Shown here piece after piece: positions 54,075-63,522 of a DNA stretch of 64,000 nt. Source of the stretch: CAZVWQ01 sp964631275. Lineage in GTDB: Bacteria; Patescibacteriota; JACMRA01. Location: NCBI GenBank assembly GCA_964631275.1, contig CAZVWQ010000002.1:38054-102053 (forward strand), in the 5' to 3' direction. Positions within the stretch are counted from its first letter, which is position 1; each line of letters begins with the position of its first letter. Below the pieces are notes generated by a model. The model was given only the letters and a program-made list of their open reading frames with translations, had not been told where the DNA came from and ran no database searches. The translations under genes were made by a program, and so were the position numbers.

Positions 54075-54794
54075 CTATCTACTTCTAAAAACCCTAGCAT
54101 TAGTTGCTTGATTAATGTTTTGTAAAGACTCTCTCTTGGATTCTAGATCAGAATCAATTGAACTTACAGAATACTCAGGTAAATCAAAAACCTCTACGTC
54201 ACTGACTGGCCAGAATCTAATGGTTTCTTGGCCGAACATAGCATAATCTTTAACTGGGCCTAAAACATCACTACGTGAATCTGTGCTGTTAGATCTATTA
54301 TCACCCATTACAAAATAGCTATCAATAGGGATTCTGGTTCTTGGATAGTAATAATTTCTTTGGTCCTCGCTAGTCTTAGTAGATACTGGAATATAAGGCT
54401 CATTAAGTAAAACTCCATTTGGATAGTTTTGGTTATATAGCACTACATCTCCACCTAAAATTTCGATTTCTTCACCTGGGAGGCCTACAATTCTTTTAAG
54501 AAAGAACCTAGCCGTAAATCTAGTGATATATGTTGCTTCTCTAGCAACATCTTCTTTTTCGTAAACAGCTACTACTTGGCCTCTGCTAAATTTTTTATTA
54601 ACTTGATTAACTAAAAGTAACTGCCCATTATCGTAATTCGGATACATGCTTTTACCTACTACAGTAACATGTTGAAATACTAAAAACTTAAGTAAAACTA
54701 AGGCTAGTAAAAATAACCAAAAAATAGTCCAAAGTATATCCCAAAAAATTAGTCCTACTTTTCTTTGTTGTGAGTTATTTGTTGACGATATCAT
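54075..54794 (-). CDS. lepB: Signal peptidase I
   Basis: 239 residues. One membrane helix (about 17-40), then the catalytic box VVGKSMYP with Ser49, the second box RFFLKRIVGLPGE with Lys100 and YFVMGDNRSNSTDSR. It removes signal peptides outside the membrane, which fits the many exported proteins here. The C-terminal 35 residues are extra. TTATTTT directly precedes the ATG. Confidence 0.93.
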   Translation of the reverse strand: MISSTNNSQQRKVGLIFWDILWTIFWLFLLALVLLKFLVFQHVTVVGKSMYPNYDNGQLLLVNQVNKKFSRGQVVAVYEKEDVAREATYITRFTARFFLKRIVGLPGEEIEILGGDVVLYNQNYPNGVLLNEPYIPVSTKTSEDQRNYYYPRTRIPIDSYFVMGDNRSNSTDSRSDVLGPVKDYAMFGQETIRFWPVSDVEVFDLPEYSVSSIDSDLESKRESLQNINQATNARVFRSR

Positions 54795-54892
54795 AAAATA
54801 AAAATAAGTAAGTTTTTTTAATATTATTTTTGTCTTAGACTTTTTTAATATTAAATTTTTTTATTAATAAGAGAAGTGTATTTATAGCTATG

Positions 54893-55445
54893 CTATCCTC
54901 AGTTCACTTTCAAAATTTACATTTTTAAATCTTAAAATGTTATAAAATAAGTTCAACTTTGAATAAAGTTTAACCTGCTATTCAATTTAATTATAAAATA
55001 AGTCTAAATTTAGACAATTTATGAACTTTAAGATAACTAAAAAAATTTGAAAAGAGAAAATGTCTAAGTGATCTACGGGCTAGTTATATTATAATTGATA
55101 AATGTAGTACTTTTTACTTATTAAATAATTAAAAATAGGTGCTTTAACTTAATGTATAAGACAAGTCTATTTTTTATCTATTAATTTATAACATAAAACT
55201 TAATAATTGTAAACTATCTGTCAATGCAAAAAACAAACCTTTATAAGTCTCTTACATAACTTAGTAAAAAGTCTTTTTTTAAAGAAGATCAAGGGATTGT
55301 TTGAAGCATACAATGTAAAAAGTATATTCTAAAATTTGGATATGCTAAACTGTTAACTACTCAGTGAGTTTTTCTGACTGTGTTTTTTTTATTTAATCAA
55401 ACTAAAACTTCAGTTAAACCATTATTTAGTTAGCATTATATGTAT
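54893..55445. repeat. Repeats E and A between lepB and the helicase gene
   Basis: 54893-54990 is family E (TTCAAAATTTACATTTTTAAATC). 55341-55445 is family A (CTCAGTGAGTTTTTCTGACT, TTATTTAGTTAG). The part between shows nothing I can interpret. Confidence 0.55.
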
Positions 55446-55449
55446 ATGC

Positions 55450-56757
55450 TTATTCACCTCTATAGCCTGCTGTTAATTTTTTATCTACTTCTAGGGCTAC
55501 CGAAAGTCTTTCTAGTGATTGTTCGATAACTTGCATACTAAAATCTAAAATTTCTTGATTTGATCTGTAGTTAATAGTCAAAAATATCTGTTGAACATTG
55601 GCAAACTGAGATCGAAAACTTAATAAATTATCTAAGTTAGCACCTTGAAACTTAAATATTGACTGATCATCGTCTCCAACTACAAATAGATTCGGTCTAT
55701 AATTTGTGACTTCTAAGTTAAGTAAATTTTCTATTAACCTCATCTGTGAACCATTAGTATCTTGAAACTCATCAACTAAAATATATAAAAACTTTTCTTG
55801 AATTTCTGATCGAAAATCTAAGTTAGACTCAAGAGCTTTGTTTACCTGGATTATCATATCTTCAAAATCGTAATATCTTCTATTATATAGCTCTTGTTGA
55901 TATTTTTTATAAATTTCAGCTAAAGCCAGAAGTTTTGAACATTCTAACAAATCTTTAAAAATTTTTTGCTTATCACCATTGGTTTTGAAATTTTTGTCTT
56001 TATATTCTTTTAGACTTTCAGTTAATCCTTCTTCCAGGTCACTCTGGATTTTTTGCAAATTCTTAAGTAGTTTGAATTTGTAATTTTCAATTTCTAGATG
56101 CTTAGGCAGTTCTAAAATCTCAATTTGTTTGATTTTATTTATAATTAAATTTAGTTCTGGAGCTAATTTAAGAGAAATTCTATGCTCAAAAAAAGTTCCC
56201 AAAATCTCTTGAACTTTAATTAAGAATTCCTGATTAACTTTGATTACAGTAAAAAACTCTTCAGGTGACAAACCTCCTTGTTTAATTTCTTTTATTTTAG
56301 AGATAATATCTTTCAGGTAGCTCCACCCAAATTCTGGATGATAACTACTTAACGGGTTATCATAGTCTAGATCGTCTAAAATTTTCTCCAAAACCGAAAA
56401 CTGAGTTAGCTCTTCTAAAGGTCTAAAATCACTAGAATCAAAAAACTCTTCAGGATAACTGTTAATAAGATCTGTAGCAAAACCATGAAAAGTAAAAACT
56501 TTAACTTTGTATGATTCCGACCCTAAAAAACTAATTAGCCTCTGACGCAAATTAAAAGCTGCCGATTCGGTAAAAGTCAAACACAAAATTTCTCTAGCTA
56601 GGGTGTCAGTTTTGTTTAGAATATTAACTACTCTCAAGGCCAAAATCTGAGTCTTGCCTGTGCCAGGCCCAGCCACTACCATCACTGGTCCATCAATAGT
56701 CTCAACAGCTAATTTTTGTTTTATATTTAGTTTATTTAAGACATCTGCAAAATTCAT
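55450..56757 (-). CDS. UvrD/Rep-type helicase, C-terminally truncated
   Basis: 435 residues from the ATG at 56757 (MNFADVLNKLN); an upstream ATG at 56808 adds 17 unlikely residues. It shows Walker A AGPGTGKT, LTFTESAAFNLRQRL, DEFQDTNG, GDDDQSIFKFQGA and TINYRSNQEIL, so domains 1A and 1B plus the start of 2A are present. It stops at KLTAGYRGE, where UvrD proteins normally continue for 250 or more residues with motifs V and VI. It is either a pseudogene cut at its 3' end or an unusually short protein that could not act as a helicase. Confidence 0.8.
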   Translation of the reverse strand: MNFADVLNKLNIKQKLAVETIDGPVMVVAGPGTGKTQILALRVVNILNKTDTLAREILCLTFTESAAFNLRQRLISFLGSESYKVKVFTFHGFATDLINSYPEEFFDSSDFRPLEELTQFSVLEKILDDLDYDNPLSSYHPEFGWSYLKDIISKIKEIKQGGLSPEEFFTVIKVNQEFLIKVQEILGTFFEHRISLKLAPELNLIINKIKQIEILELPKHLEIENYKFKLLKNLQKIQSDLEEGLTESLKEYKDKNFKTNGDKQKIFKDLLECSKLLALAEIYKKYQQELYNRRYYDFEDMIIQVNKALESNLDFRSEIQEKFLYILVDEFQDTNGSQMRLIENLLNLEVTNYRPNLFVVGDDDQSIFKFQGANLDNLLSFRSQFANVQQIFLTINYRSNQEILDFSMQVIEQSLERLSVALEVDKKLTAGYRGE

Positions 56758-56854
56758 AATAACATTAAATGTAAAAAAATTGTAAAAAAATTGTAAAGTG
56801 CCTGCCAAAGTATTTAACTAAAACTTTACAATCTTACAGAAAATATTTATGTAA

Positions 56855-56860
56855 TATAAT
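56855..56860 (+). promoter_or_regulatory. -10 TATAAT four bases before a start codon
   Basis: A consensus TATAAT lies four bases before the ATG at 56865, so transcription should begin at or inside the start codon region. It is a strong example of the leaderless layout. No good -35 is seen. Confidence 0.5.
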
Positions 56861-56864
56861 TACT

Positions 56865-57488
56865 ATGTCTATACAAGATATCCTTAAAAATATTCTATAC
56901 AAATCCTGGATCACTGTAATTTTAGTAATTATTTTTATTTTAGTTTTTTCAACTCGCTTATCGCAAGATACTTACATAGCTTCGATTGGCTTAGGTGCTA
57001 AGTTTAATAACGAAGCCTTCGTAACTGACAACTCTGAATCTTCTCAACAATACACACTTGCTCTAGACGAGTTATCAACATACCTTACAAAAAGGTTTTC
57101 TTCAGTTGAAGTGCAATCACAAATCTCTAAAAAAGCAGATCTAAAAGTAAAAAATTTTGATAATAAATTTCCTTTTTATAAAATAGAAAAACAAGGTGGC
57201 GGTTTTGTTTCTATAAGTTATAAAAACCCTTCAGAAGAAGTAGCTAACGAATTTTTGAAAGCCGTTAAAGAAGTCTATATTAGACTTTTACAGACTGAGA
57301 TGAATCAAACTACTTTGGAAAACTTCAAAATTGCTCCCCAAAGAGACTTTACCGAAAGTGTGCATAAAATATCTGCATCTATTCAGATACAAATTTTACC
57401 AATTATTACTGGACTATCGCTTGGTATTTTGATTTCTATAGTTCTACCTTTTGGTATTTTTAGTCGTAAGAAAGACAAAAAAGCCTAA
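56865..57488 (+). CDS. Wzz-like two-helix membrane protein
   Basis: 207 residues with one helix at each end (about 13-30 and 176-198) and an extracytoplasmic middle domain. This is the layout of polysaccharide co-polymerases (Wzz/capsule chain-length regulators). No kinase or glycan genes are adjacent, so the assignment rests on topology. The rhomboid gene follows after eight bases. Confidence 0.55.
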   Translation: MSIQDILKNILYKSWITVILVIIFILVFSTRLSQDTYIASIGLGAKFNNEAFVTDNSESSQQYTLALDELSTYLTKRFSSVEVQSQISKKADLKVKNFDNKFPFYKIEKQGGGFVSISYKNPSEEVANEFLKAVKEVYIRLLQTEMNQTTLENFKIAPQRDFTESVHKISASIQIQILPIITGLSLGILISIVLPFGIFSRKKDKKA

Positions 57489-57496
57489 ACTAAATT

Positions 57497-58060
57497 ATGA
57501 TTTTAATTCTTTATTGGCCTAGTTTTTTATTGATTTTAATTCTTGCTTTTATCTATATTCTACCTTCGATAATTGATTTTGGGAGAGGTTCTAGTAGTTC
57601 TTTTGAAGTTTTTATAACTAATTTATGGAAAGATAATGAAGCTATCAAATCAGGAGAATACTACAGAATGCTTACTTCAATTTTTATTCATGCTGATCTG
57701 TCCCATATTTTATTTAACTGCTTAGGTGTTTTCTTTTTTAATGACCTGCTTGTTAATCTATATTTAAATTTTGGAATAGCTCTTGGGCCTTTTATTTATT
57801 TTTGTATTTTTATTTTAGGTGGAATTATGGGAAATATTTTATCTCTCATCTTTAGTCCTAACCCAGGCTTAGGGGCAAGTGGCGGAGTATTTGCTTTTGT
57901 TGGATACTTGTTTTATGTAACTGGATTTAATTTTAATATTTTTGTATATATAGTTGTTAGTTTTATTTTATCTTCTATACCTGGTAAAAAAATCGATAAT
58001 TTTGCTCATCTTGGTGGCTTAATCGCTGGGCTTTTGGTGGCTATTGGCCTTACCCTATAA
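57497..58060 (+). CDS. Rhomboid-family intramembrane serine protease
   Basis: 187 residues, six membrane segments. Catalytic GASG with Ser128 in LGASGGVFAF, and His171 in NFAHLGGLIAG. HILFNCLGVFFF is the conserved helix 2. It cleaves membrane proteins within the bilayer. Probably co-transcribed with the preceding Wzz-like gene. Confidence 0.9.
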   Translation: MILILYWPSFLLILILAFIYILPSIIDFGRGSSSSFEVFITNLWKDNEAIKSGEYYRMLTSIFIHADLSHILFNCLGVFFFNDLLVNLYLNFGIALGPFIYFCIFILGGIMGNILSLIFSPNPGLGASGGVFAFVGYLFYVTGFNFNIFVYIVVSFILSSIPGKKIDNFAHLGGLIAGLLVAIGLTL

Positions 58061-58149
58061 TAAATCATACTCCAAAACTTTCCAAAAATCTTTATTTTTT
58101 TATTAAACAGAGTAAGGTGGTGTTTCGTGTATTTTTGAGCCCTATTTAT

Positions 58150-58385
58150 ATTTAATTCACTTTCAAAATTTACATTTTTGAATCCTAAAAACTCATAAAA
58201 TAGAATTAAAAATTGGATTAAGTTTAGCCCTAAGTGTCAAATTTGATTAGGGAATGGGTATATATATTCTGACAAGTTAATTTTACTTTAGGCCCTTTGA
58301 GTCAATTACCGCAAAGAATACCTTAAATAAAAGGTTTATTTCCTTATGAAGAGCTAAATTTAGGGTTAATAACCGATTAAGTATA
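58150..58385. repeat. Repeats E and B between rhomboid and fmt genes
   Basis: 58150-58262 is family E ending GGAATGGGTATA. About 58290-58385 is family B (TTTATTTCCTTATGAAGAGC, AACCGATTAAGTATA). The piece between (TATATTCTGACAAGTTAATT) matches part of family G. Confidence 0.55.
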
Positions 58386-58418
58386 AATAGTGCTTAAAAA
58401 CTTGCACCTAGGACAAGG

Positions 58419-59525
58419 CTAACAATTCAAAAAAATATATCCAGAAAAGTCAATAGTTCTACCATCTAGCAACTTGATTTTTGTGATTTCTAGTTCAGTA
58501 TTGTTTTTGCACTTCAAGAGAGTTCTGATTTTTTTATTTTCTTTAATTTGTTTCCATAATAAATTTTCATAAATTTTTTCTATTTTTTGACTTGGATTGA
58601 GGGTTTCAATTATATTACATTTTTCGATTTTGATTTCTTGTCGAAAATAATCTAAATCCAAAAAACTAGTTCTAGGAAAAACCTCGTAAGCTCTGAAATG
58701 ATTATAGATTTCTTTAGCAGTCTGTTTGCTTGGGTTTATTAATCTGTGATCTTTAGAAATCATTCCACAAAAACTTACTTGAGTTTCATCTTGAACTTGG
58801 GTTATATTTGTTAATTTTATTTTTTTTAGAATTTGTATGCTTGCAGCCAAACTCCAGGTATTTTGACCAAAATTTGCCATCTGCCAAGCTAACTTACTAA
58901 AGTTAACTTCTTTATTTAATTGAGTTTGAATTTGTAACAAAATTTTTCCGGCATCCATTTTTTTAGTCATCTCTATCCAGCTAAGACCAGTATTAGAATC
59001 ACCATTTAGAAGTGCTGTTTGCATAGGCGTGGCTCCTCGATATTTTGGTAGCAGACTTGGGTGCCAATTAATAAATCCATACTTAGGAAAGCTTAAAATC
59101 TTTTCCGAAATGATTTGCCCATAAGAAGCTGTAATTGCTAAGTCACAGTTATCTAAAACTTCTTTAATTTCTTGATACTCTTGGTTAAGTTTTTCAGGAG
59201 TAAAAATTTGCAAATTATTTTCTAAACAAAATTTTTTGATCGGAGTTTGGATGGTTTTTTTTCGATTGATCCTGTCTGGTTGAGTGATTATAAGCTTTAA
59301 ACCAAGGTTTTGATTAAGTAATTCAGGTGGAATTTTTTGTAAGTTTGATTCTAACTCGAGGTATTCAACAAAATTAAGTTTTAAGTTTTTTTCTTGATTT
59401 TCTTTTAACCAAGCTAATTGCTTTTTGATTAGATCGCCAAGTTTAAGTTTCTCTTTTTGAGATTGATTAATACTCTCAAGAATTGGAATTGCAAAGTCTG
59501 AAGAAGACAAAAAAATTAGATACAT
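58419..59525 (-). CDS. fmt: Methionyl-tRNA formyltransferase
   Basis: 368 residues against about 315. The formyl-folate core NWHPSLLPKYRGATPMQTAL and the IEMTKKMDAG segment are clear, and ASYGQIISEKIL precedes them. Some 55 extra, Lys/Leu-rich residues (about 20-75) sit in the first Rossmann unit between FAIPILESI and LKLIITQPDR. It formylates Met-tRNA-fMet for initiation. The presence of fmt fits normal bacterial initiation despite absent Shine-Dalgarno sites. Confidence 0.88.
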   Translation of the reverse strand: MYLIFLSSSDFAIPILESINQSQKEKLKLGDLIKKQLAWLKENQEKNLKLNFVEYLELESNLQKIPPELLNQNLGLKLIITQPDRINRKKTIQTPIKKFCLENNLQIFTPEKLNQEYQEIKEVLDNCDLAITASYGQIISEKILSFPKYGFINWHPSLLPKYRGATPMQTALLNGDSNTGLSWIEMTKKMDAGKILLQIQTQLNKEVNFSKLAWQMANFGQNTWSLAASIQILKKIKLTNITQVQDETQVSFCGMISKDHRLINPSKQTAKEIYNHFRAYEVFPRTSFLDLDYFRQEIKIEKCNIIETLNPSQKIEKIYENLLWKQIKENKKIRTLLKCKNNTELEITKIKLLDGRTIDFSGYIFLNC

Positions 59526-59635
59526 AGACTTTTTTTAAAAAAATAAAAGGCTTTAGTCCAATTTAGTAAAATTAATTTTTTAATTGACATTTACTACTCA
59601 GAATTTTATCTTAGACTAACCTAAAAATAAATGCT

Positions 59636-60157
59636 ATGTCAGAAAATAAATATTACTTCACCGGTCAGGTATTAATTAAATCTATGAGTTCGCTAATTAA
59701 GCTGCTGGAAAAAACTAAAGATTGGTCAATTGCAAAAGATTATACTGACATACACGTAATGAACTTTCGATTATTTGAGGATATGTTACCCTTTGTAAAA
59801 CAAATCCAAATGGTCTCGGATAACGCAAAAGGGATGATGAGCCGTTTTACTGGAGTTGAAAATCCTAGTTATGAAGACAATGAACAAACTTTAGATGATC
59901 TGATTATTAGATTAAAAAAAACTATTGAATTTGTAAAAAGTTTAAAAGAAGATGACTTTCAAAAAACAGACTCTAAGCAAATAATTTTACCTTATTTTAA
60001 AGGTATGTATCAAGAACCAATCGATTACTTGTGTGATTATGCGATTCCAAACTTTTTTTTTCATAAAGTAACTGCGTACAATATTCTTAGGCACCATGGG
60101 ATGCCTATTGGCAAGGCTGACTATATCGGTGAAATGAACTTGCAGAAATTAGAATAG
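59636..60157 (+). CDS. DUF1993 family protein
   Basis: 173 residues matching DUF1993 (helical, DinB-like fold): an N-terminal FTGQVLIKSMSSLIKLLEK helix, RLFEDMLPFVKQIQMVSDNAKG and the C-terminal PNFFFHKVTAYNILRHHGMPIG. The family function is unknown. It lies alone between fmt and serS, with a TAG stop. Confidence 0.8.
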   Translation: MSENKYYFTGQVLIKSMSSLIKLLEKTKDWSIAKDYTDIHVMNFRLFEDMLPFVKQIQMVSDNAKGMMSRFTGVENPSYEDNEQTLDDLIIRLKKTIEFVKSLKEDDFQKTDSKQIILPYFKGMYQEPIDYLCDYAIPNFFFHKVTAYNILRHHGMPIGKADYIGEMNLQKLE

Positions 60158-60207
60158 TTTATTCTAGTTAACTTAGTTTTATAGAACCTGTCTAAATTCT
60201 ATTCTGA

Positions 60208-60324
60208 TATACCCTTTGGGCTAATCGTTACGGGGTAACCGTTAATGAATTTATCTTAAATAAAAAGACTTATTTGCTTATAAAGAGCTAAATTTATGAT
60301 AGTAGTAAACCGATTAGGTATGGC
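60208..60324. repeat. Intergenic repeat family B, copy 4
   Basis: Begins TATACCCTTTGGGCTAATCG and ends CCGATTAGGTAT, a good terminal inverted repeat. Further on, 60380-60430 contains another shared piece (TTGGTTTATTTTAAAGTAAA, inverted near 25760 and 32375). No gene lies in 60158-60599. Confidence 0.65.
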
Positions 60325-60599
60325 GTAAATAAATTTTAATAATTTTAATGCTGTTGTGTAGGTTTTATAAGCTACCTTGTTACTCAAAAAATAACTTATT
60401 TTTGGTTTATTTTAAAGTAAAAAAATCTTAAATTTATGCAAGCTATTGCTTTTATTTTAAGTTAATCAAAAAAAAGAAAAATTTTAAAAAATTTTAAGAC
60501 AAAGTTGTTTTATTAGCCTATTATTTTGACACTTGACTATTATTGGTATCTAAAAAAGGCTTAGGTAAGTTTTTACAGAAATTCAAAATAAACATAGGC

Positions 60600-61883
60600 A
60601 TGATCTCAATTCATCATTTAATTGAAAATTTAGACAAATATAAACAAGAGCTAGTCAATCGAGGTGGCCATCCAGATTTAGCTACAGAAGTTTTTGATCT
60701 ATATCAGCAATGGAAAAAAGTTTTACAAGTAACTGAAAACCTGAGATCTAAAAAAAACGATTTTAATAAAGAAGTTATCAAATTAGAAGGGGTAAAAAAA
60801 CAAGAGGCTATCAAAAAAATGAAAATTTTTACTGAAAATCTTAAGTTTCAAGAAGACAAACTAAAAGAAATCAAAACTCAACTAGATAAAAAAATTTTGA
60901 AAATTCCAAGCTTATCTAGCTCCGAGACTCCAATAGGCAAAAGTGATGAAAATAACATAGTAATTCAAGTTTTTGGAGATAAGCCAAATTTTGACTTTGA
61001 GCCTAAGCCTTATTGGGAATTACCATTGTATAAAGCTTATGTTTCTCAAGAAAATGGAGTCAAAGCCATGGGAGCTAGAGGTTATTATTTAACCGGGCAA
61101 ATGGCTAATTTCCAAAGAATTTTGTTTAACTATGCTTTAGATATTGTCCTAGCTGAAGGATTTGAACTATTCTATGTGCCTTTAATGCTTAATGCGGATG
61201 TCTTTACTGGCACAGGTCACTTACCTGATTTTGACGATCAGATGTACGAAATACCCCTTGATGAAAATAAAAGTTACTATCTAATTGGAACTAGTGAGCC
61301 AAGCATTATGGGTTATTATATGAACAAAAACTTAGAGAACTTAAAAAAACCAATTTTGAATACTTCCTGGACTAGTTGTTTTCGTAAAGAAGCTGGAAGC
61401 TATGGTAAAGACCAGCAAGGGATTCTTAGAGTACATCAATTCGAAAAAGTAGAGATGGTGGCTATCGGAACCAAAGAGCAATGTCTCGATCAATTTGATA
61501 AAATGGGTAAAATCGAAGAAAAAATTTATTCTTCTTTAGGTCTTCATTATAGGTCTGTAGAGGTCTGTACTGGAGATATGCCAGCTAAACATTATAGACA
61601 AATTGATTACGAAGCTTGGTTTCCTGGAGTTAATAAATTTAGAGAAATATGCAGTAATGGAAATGCTAGTGATTTTCAGAATCGTGGTTTAAATATTACT
61701 TACAAAAATAAAAACGGCCAAAAAGAAACTCCTTGGGGGCTTAATTGCACGGCGATTACTTTTCGTACTGGCTTGGCTATCCTAGAGCAAAATCAGCAAA
61801 TTGATGGGAGTGTAATCTTACCTGAAGCCTTAGTTAGTAAATTTGGCAGTAACAAGCTAGAAGCAAATACAAGTTCCAAATAA
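60600..61883 (+). CDS. serS: Seryl-tRNA synthetase
   Basis: 427 residues from the ATG at 60600 (MISIHHLIENL); an upstream in-frame TTG is unlikely. The N-terminal coiled-coil arm (about 25-105) binds the long variable arm of tRNA-Ser. The class II core has SEPSIMGYY, motif 2 CFRKEAGSYGKDQQGILRVH and motif 3 NCTAITFRTGLAIL. It charges tRNA-Ser. No attenuator of the thrS type precedes it. Confidence 0.93.
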   Translation: MISIHHLIENLDKYKQELVNRGGHPDLATEVFDLYQQWKKVLQVTENLRSKKNDFNKEVIKLEGVKKQEAIKKMKIFTENLKFQEDKLKEIKTQLDKKILKIPSLSSSETPIGKSDENNIVIQVFGDKPNFDFEPKPYWELPLYKAYVSQENGVKAMGARGYYLTGQMANFQRILFNYALDIVLAEGFELFYVPLMLNADVFTGTGHLPDFDDQMYEIPLDENKSYYLIGTSEPSIMGYYMNKNLENLKKPILNTSWTSCFRKEAGSYGKDQQGILRVHQFEKVEMVAIGTKEQCLDQFDKMGKIEEKIYSSLGLHYRSVEVCTGDMPAKHYRQIDYEAWFPGVNKFREICSNGNASDFQNRGLNITYKNKNGQKETPWGLNCTAITFRTGLAILEQNQQIDGSVILPEALVSKFGSNKLEANTSSK

Positions 61884-62081
61884 CAAACTAATTCAGTTTA
61901 CTTTTTACATCCTATTAAATTTAGTTTAAAATATAAATAAGACTGAAAATTACAATTTATAAGCCAAAAAATCCATTAAATTATATTTGACTAACCTGCA
62001 AAAATATGGTATGTTTAAATAAATTAAGGTTTCTTATTTTGTATTTTTTCATTATAAAAAACACTAGCAATTTATAAATTA

Positions 62082-62087
62082 TATAAT
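62082..62087 (+). promoter_or_regulatory. -10 TATAAT five bases before a start codon
   Basis: TATAAT then AGTTT then ATG at 62093. As at 56855, the spacing implies a leaderless mRNA. Confidence 0.5.
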
Positions 62088-62092
62088 AGTTT

Positions 62093-63265
62093 ATGTTTAA
62101 TCTAAAAAACACCCAAACCACCTTAGCCTTATTAAGTCTTATTCTGTCTTTTTTAAGCCTAGGCTTAGCAGATCTAAATGTTCTTGCAGTTACAACTAAT
62201 TTATCACCTGAAATTATCTTAAAACAAAAAAGTTTTAATTATGAAGGCGGTAAGTGGCAAGAAACTAACGAAACTAAATGGACAAAAGAACAATGCCAAA
62301 ATCTTTATGGTAAAGGAGTCAAAGGTATCGCTGATTATGAAGATGGAATAAGCAAAAATGTAATTAAAAGGATTAAATCTGATCCAAAAACTTCGTCAGA
62401 TGTGTCTTTTGATGAAGGTATTAAGAGTATTCCGTTTAGCTACCGAGATTGTTTAATACAGAACGAAAATGCCAAAAATGTTGATGGGGAACTTGATCCT
62501 ACCATTTCATCTCCAAAACATGACGCAGATCTTTATGCTTTTTATAAAAAACCAGCTAGCAAAAATCCAAAAACATCTTTTACTCCAGCTAATAACCCCG
62601 TTTTTGCTTACCAATTTCAATATAATTACCAATTTCCAAGTGACAAAAAAACCCAACTTTCTGATACTTATAGATCAAAAACTGGTTTAGAAGGAGATTA
62701 TGAGGGGGTACTCTGGACTTATACTTATTTTACTTATAAAGAGGTAAAAGAAACAATGCTGTGTACAGCTGATTTACCTACTTCTTTTTGTCAAAATTCG
62801 ATAACTTTAGGTGACTACAAACCTTGGACTAATCCAAATCAGGATAATAGTAATAGAGGATGGTTAATATATGGGATCGCAGATAAGGAGGCTTGTGAAA
62901 ATTGTGACATAGATATAGATTTATTAACAACTACAATTAATACTGAAAAAAGTCCACTTACAGACCAAGATTTAACAGCCACTATTAAGTATGATCGAAG
63001 TACTAAAACAATTTCTTGGAATGGAAGACATGCTGTTAATAGTAGTTCTTGTACTCAATTATTAAAATCTGAAATTATAGCTACAAACGAAAACCTAACA
63101 GATTATAAAAAATATTATTTAGAACTAACTTTTAAACCAGTTGCAGCAAACCAGCCATGTACTGCTGATTTAGGTGAAAGGAATTTTTCTGGCTCTCAAA
63201 CCATAGATTTAAACGATCTTACACTAGAAAACTTTAATAACGCTTTTACTTTTAAAAGGTCATAA
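62093..63265 (+). CDS. Secreted protein of unknown family
   Basis: 390 residues. N-terminal signal peptide (about 10-34, ending LAVT). The mature part is hydrophilic with several Cys pairs (KEQCQNLYG, YRDCLIQ, MLCTADLPTSFCQ, ACENCDI, SSCTQ, QPCTADLG), which suggests disulfides and an extracellular location. No domain is recognised. Confidence 0.65.
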   Translation: MFNLKNTQTTLALLSLILSFLSLGLADLNVLAVTTNLSPEIILKQKSFNYEGGKWQETNETKWTKEQCQNLYGKGVKGIADYEDGISKNVIKRIKSDPKTSSDVSFDEGIKSIPFSYRDCLIQNENAKNVDGELDPTISSPKHDADLYAFYKKPASKNPKTSFTPANNPVFAYQFQYNYQFPSDKKTQLSDTYRSKTGLEGDYEGVLWTYTYFTYKEVKETMLCTADLPTSFCQNSITLGDYKPWTNPNQDNSNRGWLIYGIADKEACENCDIDIDLLTTTINTEKSPLTDQDLTATIKYDRSTKTISWNGRHAVNSSSCTQLLKSEIIATNENLTDYKKYYLELTFKPVAANQPCTADLGERNFSGSQTIDLNDLTLENFNNAFTFKRS

Positions 63266-63311
63266 AAAACCAACTAACAAAATAGTCAACGCTAGTCTAG
63301 AGCCTTTTGTT

Positions 63312-63437
63312 TTATTTTTCTAAATACATTTCTTGAATATAATCTCTGAATAATCTACCTTCAAGCATTGAGATCATTTGTTCTTCTGGACTTAGATCAT
63401 TAAAATCTTGACTCGGCAAGTCGATATCATATTTAAA
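63312..63437 (-). pseudogene. C-terminal gene fragment cut by an IS end
   Basis: Frame without a start encoding YDIDLPSQDFNDLSPEEQMI, then SMLEGRLFRDYIQEMYLEK and TAA. It looks like the C-terminal end of a longer protein whose upstream part was lost; an IS end lies about 45 bases upstream. Parent family unknown. Confidence 0.5.
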
Positions 63438-63480
63438 AAAAGTAAGCTAAAAATCTCTGCGAAGATTAGAGGAATAGAGG

Positions 63481-63505
63481 CCCCTACAAAAATTGTGTCT
63501 GACAT
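63481..63505. mobile_element. IS end matching the element at 8323-8577
   Basis: CCCCTACAAAAATTGTGTCT followed by GACAT, identical over 25 bases to the inverse of 8553-8577. Only one end is seen here. Confidence 0.55.
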
Positions 63506-63522
63506 AAAAAATATTTTCACCT

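Noticed and set aside
60543..60599. N-terminal extension of SerRS from an upstream TTG
   Set aside because: The extension is basic, does not match the family, and the Met at 60600 gives a normal SerRS N-terminus.
687..63265. Reassignment of UGA to Gly or Trp
   Set aside because: All conserved genes read full length without an in-frame TGA, and the broken genes are not repaired by reading TGA as sense.
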